This document shows positions 39,325 to 47,898 of a DNA stretch of 64,000 bases, piece after piece; positions within the stretch are counted from its first letter, which is position 1; every line of letters starts with the position of its first letter. The notes below the pieces were generated by a model. It ran no database searches, was not told the origin of the DNA, and saw nothing but the letters and a program-made list of their open reading frames with translations. The stretch covers positions 44,013 to 108,012 of the forward strand of contig JBPOJB010000037.1 in the NCBI GenBank assembly GCA_052034005.1, read 5' to 3'. A program made the position numbers and the translations under genes. This DNA is from JAAYDI01 sp052034005 (GTDB lineage: Bacteria > Planctomycetota > Planctomycetia > Pirellulales > Pirellulaceae).

Positions 39325-39705
39325 GTGGCGAAGAGCAAGAAACGCAAGCTGCGTCGGAATGTCACCGTGGGGATCGCCCACATCAAGGCGACCTTCAACA
39401 ATACGACGGTGACCATCACCGACACGAAAGGTGACACGTTGTGCTGGGCGAGTGCCGGGACCAGCGGTTTCAAGGGAAGTCGCAAGAGCACGCCGTTTGC
39501 CGGCCAGTGTGCGGCCCAGCAGGCGGCCGAGAAGGCGGCCAAGTTCGGCGTGAAGGAGCTGGAGGTGCGCGTCAAGGGGCCGGGTTCCGGCCGGGAAAGC
39601 GCGATCACGGCGCTCCAGTCGGCCGGCATGACGGTGAAGTTGATTGAAGATGTCACGCCGATTCCGCACAATGGGTGTCGCCCGCGCAAGAAACGGCGCG
39701 TGTAG
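39325..39705 (+). CDS. rpsK: 30S ribosomal protein S11
   Basis: S11 lies on the platform near the mRNA exit. The 126 residues include GIAHIKATFNNTTVTITDT, CWASAGTSGFKGSRKSTPFA and VKGPGSGRESAITALQ with DVTPIPHNGCRPRKKRRV. The start is GTG 39325, preceded by AGGTAGGAG. rpsD (S4), normally next, is absent; rpoA follows after 92 bp. Confidence 0.97.
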   Translation: MAKSKKRKLRRNVTVGIAHIKATFNNTTVTITDTKGDTLCWASAGTSGFKGSRKSTPFAGQCAAQQAAEKAAKFGVKELEVRVKGPGSGRESAITALQSAGMTVKLIEDVTPIPHNGCRPRKKRRV

Positions 39706-39797
39706 TGCGGGGGGCCGGGGCGCGGCCGGCTGGGACGGCCTGGACCGCGGGGTGTGCTGGGAAGCTGGCGAAGTAACGCTTTCAACGGAGACTACCG

Positions 39798-40790
39798 ATG
39801 CATATTCGATGGCGTGGGCTGGAGCTGCCGAGTATTGTCGATTGTGATGTGAAGACTCTCACATCGACGTACGGCAAGTTCACGGCCGAGCCTTTCGAGC
39901 GCGGTTTTGGAGTGACCATCGGCAACAGCCTGCGTCGCGTCTTGTTGTCGAGTCTGGAAGGCAGTTCCGTAACGCAGATCAAGATCCGCGGCGCACAGCA
40001 TGAATTCACCACGATTCCCGGCGTGTTAGAGGACATGACGGACATCGTGCTGAACGTCAAGTCGCTGGTCGTCAAGAACCACAGCGATTCGACGCGCGTC
40101 ATCACGGTGGAGAAGAACGAGCCGGGGCTGGTCACCGGAGCGGATGTGCAGACGGACGCGGACGTGGAGGTCGTCAACAAGAACCATGTGCTGGCGACCT
40201 TGACCGACAAGGTCCCGTTCATGATGGAGATGGTGGTCGAGAACGGCCGCGGGTACGTGCCGGCCAGCGAGCACAGCGTGGGGGACCACGAGATCGGGAT
40301 CATCCCGGTCGACGCCGTGTACAGCCCCTGCACGCGGGTCCGCTTCCAGACGGAAGAGACGCGTGTGGGCCAGAAGACGAACTACGACAAGCTGATCCTC
40401 GAGGTCTGGACGAACGGGTCCATCGGGCCGGAGATGGCGCTGGTGGAAGCCGCGAAAATCCTCCGCAAGCACCTGAACCCGTTCGTGCAGTATTCCGAGC
40501 TTGGCCATCGCGTCCACTCGGCCGTCCGATCCGGCCTGGGGACCGGCGACGCCGCCTTGGAGGCCAAGTTGACCATGAGCCTGGCGGAGCTGCGCCTGTC
40601 GGTACGCGCCAGCAACTGCCTGGAATCGGAGAACATCAACACGGTGCGCGACCTGGTGCAACGGACCGAGGACCAGTTGCTGGAGGTCCGCAATTTCGGT
40701 GACACCACGCTGGCCGAGGTCCGGGATCGGCTCAAAGAGCTCGGCCTGCACCTCGGCATGCGTTTGCCCGGTCACCACTCGATTATCTGA
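39798..40790 (+). CDS. rpoA: RNA polymerase alpha subunit
   Basis: Alpha dimers scaffold RNA polymerase and contact promoters. The 330 residues carry the N-terminal domain (AEPFERGFGVTIGNSLRRVL, then GVLEDMTDIVLNVKSL and VGQKTNYDKLILEVWTNGSI). The C-terminal domain near residues 260-318 has LELRLSVRASNCLES-like sequence and NTVRDLVQRTEDQLLEVRNF. Length is normal. Confidence 0.98.
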   Translation: MHIRWRGLELPSIVDCDVKTLTSTYGKFTAEPFERGFGVTIGNSLRRVLLSSLEGSSVTQIKIRGAQHEFTTIPGVLEDMTDIVLNVKSLVVKNHSDSTRVITVEKNEPGLVTGADVQTDADVEVVNKNHVLATLTDKVPFMMEMVVENGRGYVPASEHSVGDHEIGIIPVDAVYSPCTRVRFQTEETRVGQKTNYDKLILEVWTNGSIGPEMALVEAAKILRKHLNPFVQYSELGHRVHSAVRSGLGTGDAALEAKLTMSLAELRLSVRASNCLESENINTVRDLVQRTEDQLLEVRNFGDTTLAEVRDRLKELGLHLGMRLPGHHSII

Positions 40791-40822
40791 TTGACGAGAT
40801 ACCCCGGTTAGACACAAATACC

Positions 40823-41464
40823 ATGCGACATCGAAAACGAGGCCGCCATCTTGGACGTACGTCCAGCCATCGCCGGGCCCTGCTGCGCAATCTGGCCAGC
40901 TCCCTGATCCTGACGGAACGCGATGCGGAATTCGACCCGAACCCGCCCAAGGTCAAGGGCCGCATCGTCACGACGATGCAGAAAGCGAAGGAAGTCCGGC
41001 CGCTGGTGGAGAAGTGCGTCACCATCGCCCGCCACGCATTGGCGCACGAGGAGGCAGCCGAGGAGTATGGCACGACGGCCGTTCGCAACTCCGAGTCCTG
41101 GAAAACGTGGCGCCAGAGCGCACGGTGGCAGGAATGGTGCCAGGCCCGCGCCCCGGCCGTCGCGGCCCGGCGCCGAGTGCTCCAGCTGCTGGGCGACAAG
41201 CAGGCCGTGCACGTGTTGTTCGAGGAGATCGCGCCCCGCTTCAAAGACCGCGACGGCGGCTACACGCGGATCCTGCGACTGGCCAAGCCACGCCGCGGCG
41301 ACTCCGGCACCCGAGCCATCCTCGAGTTCGTCGGGCATCACGAACGGGTCGCCGCCGCCGCCGCGACGCGGCCGGTGTTCGAGGACCAGCCTGCCCCGAC
41401 CCCGCAGCTGCCCGACCACGACGACGGCGGTGAGGGCGACAGCGACGCGAGTCTTGAGCAGTAG
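40823..41464 (+). CDS. rplQ: 50S ribosomal protein L17, with insertions
   Basis: L17 lies at the tunnel exit side of the large subunit. The 213-residue product begins MRHRKRGRHLGRTSSHRRAL and has the family end FEEIAPRFKDRDGGYTRIL. Compared with the 127-residue E. coli protein it has an insert after residue 30 (EFDPNPPKVKGR) and a second of about 40 residues (WKTWRQSARWQEWCQARAP region). An acidic C-terminal tail of about 30 residues is also added. It is the last gene of the alpha cluster. Confidence 0.94.
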   Translation: MRHRKRGRHLGRTSSHRRALLRNLASSLILTERDAEFDPNPPKVKGRIVTTMQKAKEVRPLVEKCVTIARHALAHEEAAEEYGTTAVRNSESWKTWRQSARWQEWCQARAPAVAARRRVLQLLGDKQAVHVLFEEIAPRFKDRDGGYTRILRLAKPRRGDSGTRAILEFVGHHERVAAAAATRPVFEDQPAPTPQLPDHDDGGEGDSDASLEQ

Positions 41465-41520
41465 CGCGCGACGGACGCCGCCCGCGCGGCGCGGCGCCGA
41501 AGTCGCTTCCGGGAGGCCCT

Positions 41521-42159
41521 ATGCGACAGCGCATCGGTCGGCGTCAGGCCGCGGCGGCCGGGTTCGATTTCACCCGGCACATCCGGGCCGTCTGTGCCGA
41601 CATGGTTGCGCGCTTGCCGGAACTCGCCCACATCGACTTGACCCGAGTAGCCATCAGTTTCTCACAGGCCCGGCATCGCGGGCGTTACGGCCTGTACGCG
41701 TCGCTCACCCCGCTGCGTTTCGCCGGTGGAGCCCGCGTCGAGCGGCGGCGCGGGCAGTACTTCGCGTGCCAGTTGCTCCGCGACCAGCAGGGTCGCGAGA
41801 TGCTCTACATCCTCAACTTCTGCCTGCCCCGCTTCCTGGACATGGGTTTCCAGGACAAGCTGAGCACGATCCTGCACGAGCTGTGGCACATCTCGCCGCG
41901 CTTCGATGGCGATATCCGGCGCCATGAGGGGCGTTGCTATGTGCACAGCGCCTCGCGAAGCCGCTACGACGCAGCCATGCAGCAATTGGCCGCGCGATAC
42001 CTCGCTCTGGCGCCCGATCCGACGGTCTACGCGTTCCTGATCGGTTCGTTCGAGGACCTGCAGCGGTGCCACGGGCGCGTCTGCGGCTTGCGCGTGGCAC
42101 GACCGAAACTCCGGCCGATCTCGGCGGAAGAAGCACGCCGGCTCCAGAGCGCCCCATAA
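41521..42159 (+). CDS. Putative zinc metallopeptidase
   Basis: The 212-residue protein has the zinc-peptidase motif HELWH (residues about 119-123) in the context LSTILHELWHISPRFDGDI, followed by RRHEGRCYVHS whose histidines or glutamate could complete the site. This resembles the putative phage-type metallopeptidase family, but the target is unknown. No signal peptide is seen, so it is probably cytoplasmic. It starts 56 bp after rplQ and may share the alpha-operon transcript. Confidence 0.7.
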   Translation: MRQRIGRRQAAAAGFDFTRHIRAVCADMVARLPELAHIDLTRVAISFSQARHRGRYGLYASLTPLRFAGGARVERRRGQYFACQLLRDQQGREMLYILNFCLPRFLDMGFQDKLSTILHELWHISPRFDGDIRRHEGRCYVHSASRSRYDAAMQQLAARYLALAPDPTVYAFLIGSFEDLQRCHGRVCGLRVARPKLRPISAEEARRLQSAP

Positions 42160-42210
42160 CGGCGGGTCGCCCGAGGTGCACCCCGCGGGCCTGCGCCCGC
42201 CAACCGACTC

Positions 42211-42239
42211 TTGACGGTGCCTGCTCGAACCGATACCGT
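42211..42239 (+). promoter_or_regulatory. Candidate tRNA-Leu promoter
   Basis: TTGACG (42211-42216) and TACCGT (42234-42239) are 17 bp apart. The -35 is good and the -10 matches only three of six. The expected start lies about 50 bp before the tRNA, and no other promoter-like pair is visible in this spacer. Confidence 0.4.
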
Positions 42240-42294
42240 AGGTGACGTGCCCGCCGTCCGGCCGCCGTGGCCGGGCGCGCACAAGGCGAATGCC

Positions 42295-42380
42295 GCGGGA
42301 ATGGCGGAATTGGCAGACGCGCCAGGTTGAGGGCCTGGTGGCCGTAAAAGGCCGTGCAGGTTCAAGTCCTGTTTCCCGCA
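42295..42380 (+). tRNA. tRNA-Leu (GAG)
   Basis: GCGGGAA (42295-42301) pairs with TTCCCGC (42373-42379), discriminator A. The anticodon arm CCAGGTTGAGGGCCTGG gives GAG, leucine. The 86-nt length and the long variable arm GTGGCCGTAAAAGGCCGT are those of a class II tRNA. An AAGGA ribosome site for the next small frame lies 16 bp downstream. Confidence 0.95.
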
Positions 42381-42408
42381 CTCTAGAGGAGTCCCAAAGG
42401 AAGACTCC

Positions 42409-42534
42409 ATGACAGGAGGGACCATCTTCAAGCCGGTCGCTGCAGCAGAGGTGCAGTACCGATGTTTCGAAGATGTGAACGACTACCGCAAGTACGGCGG
42501 CGGACGCGCCGGACGCATCGCGTCGAGCCTGTAA
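42409..42534 (+). CDS. Small protein upstream of the DNA methyltransferase
   Basis: This 41-codon frame (MTGGTIFKPVAAAEVQYRCF at its start, GGGRAGRIASSL at its end) has an excellent ribosome site, AAGGA with seven bases to the ATG. Its stop TAA is followed after GG by the ATG of the methyltransferase (TAAGGATG), which suggests translational coupling. I know no family for it. It could be a leader peptide or a small controller. It overlaps a weaker alternative start of the methyltransferase at 42462 in a different frame. Confidence 0.5.
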   Translation: MTGGTIFKPVAAAEVQYRCFEDVNDYRKYGGGRAGRIASSL

Positions 42535-42536
42535 GG

Positions 42537-44009
42537 ATGGGGCGGCACGAGAAGCAGATCGGTTCGAGATTGGGCGTCGACCGGCGGGAGTCCGGCTACT
42601 ATGCGACGCCCGAGTTCGTGGCGCATTTCATCGCCCAGGTGCTCCTGGAGCTGAATCCGCGCGGCACGGCCGCGTTGGACCCGTGTGTCGGGCGCGGTGA
42701 AATGGCCGGCCCGCTCTTGAGCCGCGGCGTGCGGGTCCGCGGCCTGGATGTGCTCCCCTTCGATGTGCCCGCCGGCGTGGATTTCCGCTGCGAGGATTTC
42801 CTGGACTTCTATCGGGCCGGCCGGGCCGGTCTGCCGGCCGGGCGCGGCCTGGATCTGCCATTCGATTTCTACGTCGCCAATCCGCCGTACAACTGCCACG
42901 AGTCGTCCTATATCCGGGCGAGAAAACCGCAGCTGCAGCGGCTGTTCGGGCCCGTGGGCGCGCACAACATGTACTCCATGTTCCTGTCAGCCCTCATCGA
43001 TTGCGCCAAACCGGGCGCGCTGATCGGGGTCATCACGCTGGATTCGTTTCTCACCGCGCGGGCCCACGCCGGCTTGCGGGACCAGATCCTCCGCACGTGC
43101 GCGGTCCACTACCTGCTGCTGGGCCCGACCGATTTGTTCCGGGACCAGGGCGCGGACGTGCGGACCTGCGTCATCGTGCTCCAGAAAGGCAGGGCCTATC
43201 AACGGAAGGTCAAGGTCGCCAACCGGCCGACGGACACGCGCGAGTTCCAGAGGCTGCTCCAACAGCGGTCCTTTCGCGAACTGCCGCTGGCCAGCCTGGT
43301 GCTCAGCGGCCCCGACGACCGTGCGGAGTTCGTCGTGGGGGTGCCGGACGATGTCCGCGGCCTTTTCGCCAGCGACCGGCTCGGCGCCGTGTATCGCTGC
43401 ATCACGGGCATCTCGACCGGCAACGACGGACGGTATCTGTCGCGGCGTGCCAGGCCTGGTTTCACGCGGCCGTTCTTCAAGAACCCCGGCACGCGCAAGT
43501 TCTACGCGCCGCCGAATGCCTATCTGGCGGATGATTTCCTGGAACAGGAGAAACGGGTTCCGAATTTCGCGGTGCGAAACAAGGACCTGCTCTTCGCACC
43601 CGGCATCACCTGCTCGTCGATGGGCGTGCCGTTCAGCGCCTGCTACTTGCCGCCGGGCGCGACCTGCGGCGTCAATGCGAACATCATCCTGCCGGACGCC
43701 GAGACCTGGTGGCTGATGGCCTACCTGAACAGCCACCTGGTGACCTACTTGGTGCGCGGCGTGCTGATCCGGTCGAACATGATCACGTCGGGCTATGTCG
43801 CGCGCATTCCCGTGCCGCGGTTCAGGGCACGGGCGCGGGCGGGTCTGTCCGACATCGCTCGGCGGGCCTACCAGGCCCGGGTCGCGCAGGGGGCCGTGGA
43901 GACCTGCGTGGCCGAAGTGAACCGGATCGTCGAAGCCGAGACAGGCCTCGCGCCGCAGACCGTGCAGGTTCTCCGGACGTTCGCCGAGAACCTGATTCGC
44001 GCGACCTGA
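42537..44009 (+). CDS. N6-adenine DNA methyltransferase, TaqI-like
   Basis: The 490-residue protein carries SAM motif I ALDPCVGRGEM (about residues 46-56) preceded by the typical YYATPEFVAHFIA, and the catalytic NPPY (115-118) of gamma-class N6-adenine methyltransferases. The second half (from about residue 270) resembles a TaqI-type target recognition domain. No PD-ExK nuclease motif is seen in it and no restriction gene is next to it, so it may be an orphan or part of a split system. The start is ATG 42537, coupled to the small frame upstream; a start at 42462 would add 25 basic residues. It lies directly downstream of a tRNA gene, a common insertion site for acquired DNA. Confidence 0.85.
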   Translation: MGRHEKQIGSRLGVDRRESGYYATPEFVAHFIAQVLLELNPRGTAALDPCVGRGEMAGPLLSRGVRVRGLDVLPFDVPAGVDFRCEDFLDFYRAGRAGLPAGRGLDLPFDFYVANPPYNCHESSYIRARKPQLQRLFGPVGAHNMYSMFLSALIDCAKPGALIGVITLDSFLTARAHAGLRDQILRTCAVHYLLLGPTDLFRDQGADVRTCVIVLQKGRAYQRKVKVANRPTDTREFQRLLQQRSFRELPLASLVLSGPDDRAEFVVGVPDDVRGLFASDRLGAVYRCITGISTGNDGRYLSRRARPGFTRPFFKNPGTRKFYAPPNAYLADDFLEQEKRVPNFAVRNKDLLFAPGITCSSMGVPFSACYLPPGATCGVNANIILPDAETWWLMAYLNSHLVTYLVRGVLIRSNMITSGYVARIPVPRFRARARAGLSDIARRAYQARVAQGAVETCVAEVNRIVEAETGLAPQTVQVLRTFAENLIRAT

Positions 44010-44031
44010 CGAGCCGCCGCGCGGCAGGTTG

Positions 44032-44061
44032 TTGTTGGCCGCGGATCCGCCGGGCTAGAAT
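44032..44061 (+). promoter_or_regulatory. Candidate promoter of the LamG-barrel gene
   Basis: TTGTTG (44032-44037) and TAGAAT (44056-44061), 18 bp apart, match 4/6 and 5/6. The start point near 44068 leaves a leader of about 19 nt that contains the AAAGGAG ribosome site. Confidence 0.45.
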
Positions 44062-44086
44062 ACCGGCTGCTGTAAAGGAGACACCC

Positions 44087-47000
44087 ATGAACCGATCCAC
44101 TCTGTCGTGCGTGATGGCCGTTGCGTTGCTGCTGGAGGGCCTCCCCCTGTTGGCAGCCTCCGCGTCGGCGGGCGCCCCGGCGGCGGCGCAAATGACCGAT
44201 CCGTCGCTGCTGGGCGACTGGAAATTCGACGAAGGAGCGGGCGATGTGGCGGGGGACAGTTCGGGGCACGGCAACGATGGTGAGATCCTCGGCGCCACGT
44301 GGGTCAAGGGCACGTTCGGCACGGCGCTGCACTTTGGCGGCCGGGACGCTTACATCACCATTCCGGCCGTCGCCGGGCTCGACGGATCCTCGGAACTCAC
44401 CCTGGAGGCGTGGGTGTTCTGGGAGGGGACCGGTAAGTACCCGAACATCGTCACGGGGGGAACCTGGTGTCCCGGCGGGTTCCTGCTGTTCGTCGCCGAC
44501 AACGACTGCAGCTTCCGGTTGGGCAAGCCTGGCACAAAGTGGAGTGAAACAAGCGCGAGCGTCGTGCGATTCACGCCCGGCTGCTGGTATCATCTGGCGG
44601 CGACCTTCCAGCGACCCACGGTGCAGACGTACGTCGACGGACGGCTCGTGGCTACGGTTGAATGGGACTACCCCATCGGCTATTCGGGCGACCTGCAGAT
44701 CGGGACCTGGGGCAACCCCCAGGCGTGCCATCACGGCCTGATCGATGAGGTGAAGCTGTTCAACCGGGCGCTGAGTGCGGACGAGATCCTGGCGGACTTC
44801 CAGCGGACTGCCGCGGGACGCGACCCGGTGCCTGCCGGCCGGGCGGCCTACGAGAAGCTCCCGCCGCAGCCCCTTGTGCCGGCAGTGACGCTTGAGAACG
44901 ACCTGGCGCGGCTGTTCTTGGACGCGCGCGGGCGCGCCGTCGGCCTGGTGGATCGCGCCACGGGCAAGGACCACGGCGCGCCGACCCCCGCGCGGTTCGT
45001 GACCGTCACGAAGGGCGGCGTGGCCGAGCAGGCCAGTGCGTGTCATCGAGAGGGTGACAGACTCGTATTCACCACGGCCAGAAGCGGTATCACGGCCGCG
45101 GTCCAGGTGACGGTCAAGCCGCGTTACTTCGTCTTGGAGCTGGTCGAAGTGAGCGACCCCGCGGTGGAAGCCGTGGTATTTGGAGGCCTGGCCGTCGATC
45201 TCGCCGAGAACATGAGTCCGTCGGTGGCCTGGGCCTCCGACGGCCAGTTCGCCGCGGCCGTCGTGCCGTTGAACCTGCAGGTCGAAGTTGGCCTGAGGGG
45301 TGGAAGCTACCCGGCATTCGCCCCCAGATGCGAGCGGCAGTACGGTGTGACGGGGGCCCGGATCGCCCTGGCCGGCTGCCCCACGCACGCAGTGCGCGAC
45401 GTGCTCAAGGAAATCGTGCAGGCGGAGGGGCTGCCCTACTCGCCGTTGGGCGGTCCGTTCGCGATCGATGCGCCGGAGAACCGCGGCTCCTACCTGTTCG
45501 CCATGGTATCGGAGAGCGATGTGGATGAGTGGATCGCACTGGGACGCCGCGGCGGTTTCGCGGAGATCCACTTCTGTCCGTGGTGGCGCGGGATGGGCCA
45601 CTATGAACCAGCCCCCCACCTGTACCCGCATGGCCTGGCCGGATTGAAGGAGGTGGCTGACAAGCTCCATGCGGCGGGGTTCCAAGTCGGCATGCACACG
45701 CTCACCGGCTGCATCCAGGTGGATGACCCGTGGGTGAGTCCGGTCCCCGACAAGCGGCTGGCGAAAGACGCGCGGTTTACGCTTGCCCGGGCGGTGAGCG
45801 CGGATGACACGGTCATTCCGACGGTCGAGCGCCCGGAGGGACTCGAGGTGTTCTGGAGCGACCTGAGTACGGGCAACACGTTGCAGATTGGTGATGAGAT
45901 CGTGGCCTACAGCGGGATCTCTCAGGACCCGCCGTACGGTTTCACCGGCTGTACGCGCGGCCAGTGGGGCACCCGGCGGTCGGCCCATGCACAAGGCGCG
46001 ACGGCCGAGCATCTCGTGGCGTCGTACTGCTGCTACATCCCGGACGAGAACAGCACGCTGGTCGACGAAGTTGCCGACTGTATCGCGCGCCCGTTCAACG
46101 CCTGTCGGGCAGACATGATCTACCTGGACGGATCCGAAGGGATGAGGACGGCGCACGCGGTGGCGACGATGAAGCACGCGATCTTCACACGGCTCCAGGG
46201 ACGCGTCTTGGTCGAGTCCAGCTCCGGCCCGTGGGGCGCCTGGCCGTTCCACTCGCGCGTCGGGACATGGGATCATCCGGTGTACGGCTTCAACCGGTTC
46301 ACGGACCTGCACTGCGAGGCGCTGGCCCGGTACAGCGCCGATGAGTTGCTGCCCGGCCATATGGGCTGGTGGGTGATCACGGGGCCGACTGGCGATCACG
46401 CCGGCATGTTCCCGGAGGACATGGAGTATTTCTGCGGCAAGTGCCTGGGCTGGGACTGGTCGATGTCGCTGCAGGGCGTGGCGGTGGGCCAGGACCCTCC
46501 CAACGCGCGGCAGGACGAATACCTGGCGATGCTGGGCCGCTACGAGCGGCTGCGATTGGATCGGTACTTCGGCGAGAAGATCCGGGCGCAGCTCCGTACG
46601 CCGCACGCGCAGTTCCGATTGGGACAGGGCGACGATGGCAACTGGCAACTGCGCCCCACGGACTACCTGCCCCATAAGGTGACATCACTGTCCGACGGCA
46701 CGGCCGATTGGACGGTCCAGAACCGATACGCGGCGCAAAGCGCGAAATTGCGCGTGGAGGCGCTCTACGCCTGCCAGCCGTACGATGCGCCCGAGTCCGT
46801 GCTAGTGGCCGACTTCGCGGATCCGCACGCCTTCCAGGACCGACCGTCCGCGGCGGGTGTCTCGCACCAGCTGACGGCGTCGACCGAGCAGGTGCAAGGG
46901 GGCGCGACCAGCGCACTGCTGACCGCCAAGAACTCCGGCACTACGCGGCGCGGCGCCTGGACGAAGACCGGCCGGGTCTTCAGTCCGCCGCTGGACATGC

Positions 47001-47614
47001 GCCAGTGCGGCGCGCTGGGCGTGTGGATCTACGGCGATGGCAAAGGGGAGCTGCTGAACTTCCAGCTCAACAACACCCGCGAGTACTACACCTGCTGGGA
47101 TGATCATTACGTCGACGTGAATTTCACCGGGTGGCGCTATCACGAGTTGCTATTGCGTGAGCGCGACGCCCAGCGACACCAGGACTATGTCTGGCCGTAC
47201 GGCGGACCGTGCGAAGTGGGACGCACGCTCGTCATGCGCGACCGGGTCGGCGGCTTCAACATCTACTACAACGAACTGCCCCCCAACGAGGAAGTGCGGT
47301 GCTTCATCAGCCCGGTCAAAGCCCTGCCTGTCGTGAAGGTCAACTTGACCAACCCGACGATAGTCATCAACGGCCGGCGAATCACGTTTCCGGTGGCGCT
47401 CGAGAGCGGTCAGTACATCGAGTATGAGGGGCCCGGCGACTGTCGCTGGCATGACGAGCGAGGGAAGGTCATCGGGCAGATCACGCCGACCGGCGACGCG
47501 CCCATGGTTGCCGCGGGCGAGAACACGGTCCAGTTTCGCTGCGAAGGCCCCACCGCGCTCAACACGCGCGCTCATGTCACCCTGATCACCCAAGGTCCGC
47601 CGCTGGCGGAGTAG
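44087..47614 (+). CDS. Exported LamG-domain protein with a glycosidase-like barrel
   Basis: The 1175-residue product has a signal peptide (MNRSTLSCVMAVALLLEGLP, cleavage near residue 25-30). A LamG/concanavalin-like jellyroll follows at about 40-240 (GDWKFDEGAG, DSSGHGNDGEI, LTLEAWVFWEG). A beta-rich region precedes a probable TIM barrel at about 460-820 (EIHFCPWWRGMGHYEP, AAGFQVGMHT, DMIYLDGSEGMR). The C-terminal 300 residues look like one or two carbohydrate-binding beta domains. Catalytic residues cannot be assigned, though the aspartate in YLDGSEG is a candidate. AAAGGAG stands seven bases before ATG 44087. It probably acts on polysaccharide outside the cytoplasm. Confidence 0.8.
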   Translation: MNRSTLSCVMAVALLLEGLPLLAASASAGAPAAAQMTDPSLLGDWKFDEGAGDVAGDSSGHGNDGEILGATWVKGTFGTALHFGGRDAYITIPAVAGLDGSSELTLEAWVFWEGTGKYPNIVTGGTWCPGGFLLFVADNDCSFRLGKPGTKWSETSASVVRFTPGCWYHLAATFQRPTVQTYVDGRLVATVEWDYPIGYSGDLQIGTWGNPQACHHGLIDEVKLFNRALSADEILADFQRTAAGRDPVPAGRAAYEKLPPQPLVPAVTLENDLARLFLDARGRAVGLVDRATGKDHGAPTPARFVTVTKGGVAEQASACHREGDRLVFTTARSGITAAVQVTVKPRYFVLELVEVSDPAVEAVVFGGLAVDLAENMSPSVAWASDGQFAAAVVPLNLQVEVGLRGGSYPAFAPRCERQYGVTGARIALAGCPTHAVRDVLKEIVQAEGLPYSPLGGPFAIDAPENRGSYLFAMVSESDVDEWIALGRRGGFAEIHFCPWWRGMGHYEPAPHLYPHGLAGLKEVADKLHAAGFQVGMHTLTGCIQVDDPWVSPVPDKRLAKDARFTLARAVSADDTVIPTVERPEGLEVFWSDLSTGNTLQIGDEIVAYSGISQDPPYGFTGCTRGQWGTRRSAHAQGATAEHLVASYCCYIPDENSTLVDEVADCIARPFNACRADMIYLDGSEGMRTAHAVATMKHAIFTRLQGRVLVESSSGPWGAWPFHSRVGTWDHPVYGFNRFTDLHCEALARYSADELLPGHMGWWVITGPTGDHAGMFPEDMEYFCGKCLGWDWSMSLQGVAVGQDPPNARQDEYLAMLGRYERLRLDRYFGEKIRAQLRTPHAQFRLGQGDDGNWQLRPTDYLPHKVTSLSDGTADWTVQNRYAAQSAKLRVEALYACQPYDAPESVLVADFADPHAFQDRPSAAGVSHQLTASTEQVQGGATSALLTAKNSGTTRRGAWTKTGRVFSPPLDMRQCGALGVWIYGDGKGELLNFQLNNTREYYTCWDDHYVDVNFTGWRYHELLLRERDAQRHQDYVWPYGGPCEVGRTLVMRDRVGGFNIYYNELPPNEEVRCFISPVKALPVVKVNLTNPTIVINGRRITFPVALESGQYIEYEGPGDCRWHDERGKVIGQITPTGDAPMVAAGENTVQFRCEGPTALNTRAHVTLITQGPPLAE

Positions 47615-47674
47615 CCCGACCGGAGAGTGCTACCGGGTGACCCGGCCGGCGCGCAGCTTGCCATCGAAACCGCG

Positions 47675-47697
47675 CGGCGGGGCCTGGCACCCCGCCG
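47675..47697 (+). terminator. GC hairpin downstream of the LamG-barrel gene
   Basis: CGGCGGGG (47675-47682) and CCCCGCCG (47690-47697) form a perfect 8-bp GC stem with a 7-nt loop, 60 bp after the stop. There is no T-run, so it may act as a 3'-end barrier or a Rho-dependent pause. Confidence 0.4.
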
Positions 47698-47789
47698 GCT
47701 CAGCGGTCTCCGCGCGCCGAAACAACCGGCGCGTCTGTCGCGCGATTCGACATGCCCGTTACCGTCGCACGGGTAGCTCAAATGGCGCA

Positions 47790-47819
47790 ATTGCTTGTCT
47801 CGCTGAGAGTTAGGGCAAT
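47790..47819 (+). promoter_or_regulatory. Structured leader of the prenyltransferase-repeat gene
   Basis: ATTGC (47790-47794) pairs with GCAAT (47815-47819), and inside it TCTC (47798-47801) pairs with GAGA (47805-47808) around GCT. The segment before it (GGGTAGCTCAAATGG) resembles a tRNA D arm, but no full cloverleaf can be drawn. It lies 80 bp before the start codon. Its function is unknown. Confidence 0.3.
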
Positions 47820-47898
47820 CCGATGGGCACCGCGATCGTGGCACGCGGATCGCTTAGCCGTGGGGTGGGCGGTGTCTCTTGTTGCGGGAGGTGAAGCG

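Noticed and set aside
47767..47830. Possible tRNA or TPP riboswitch (TAGCTCA and CTGAGA motifs)
   Set aside because: No acceptor stem or T arm can be formed, and the second conserved TPP half is missing.
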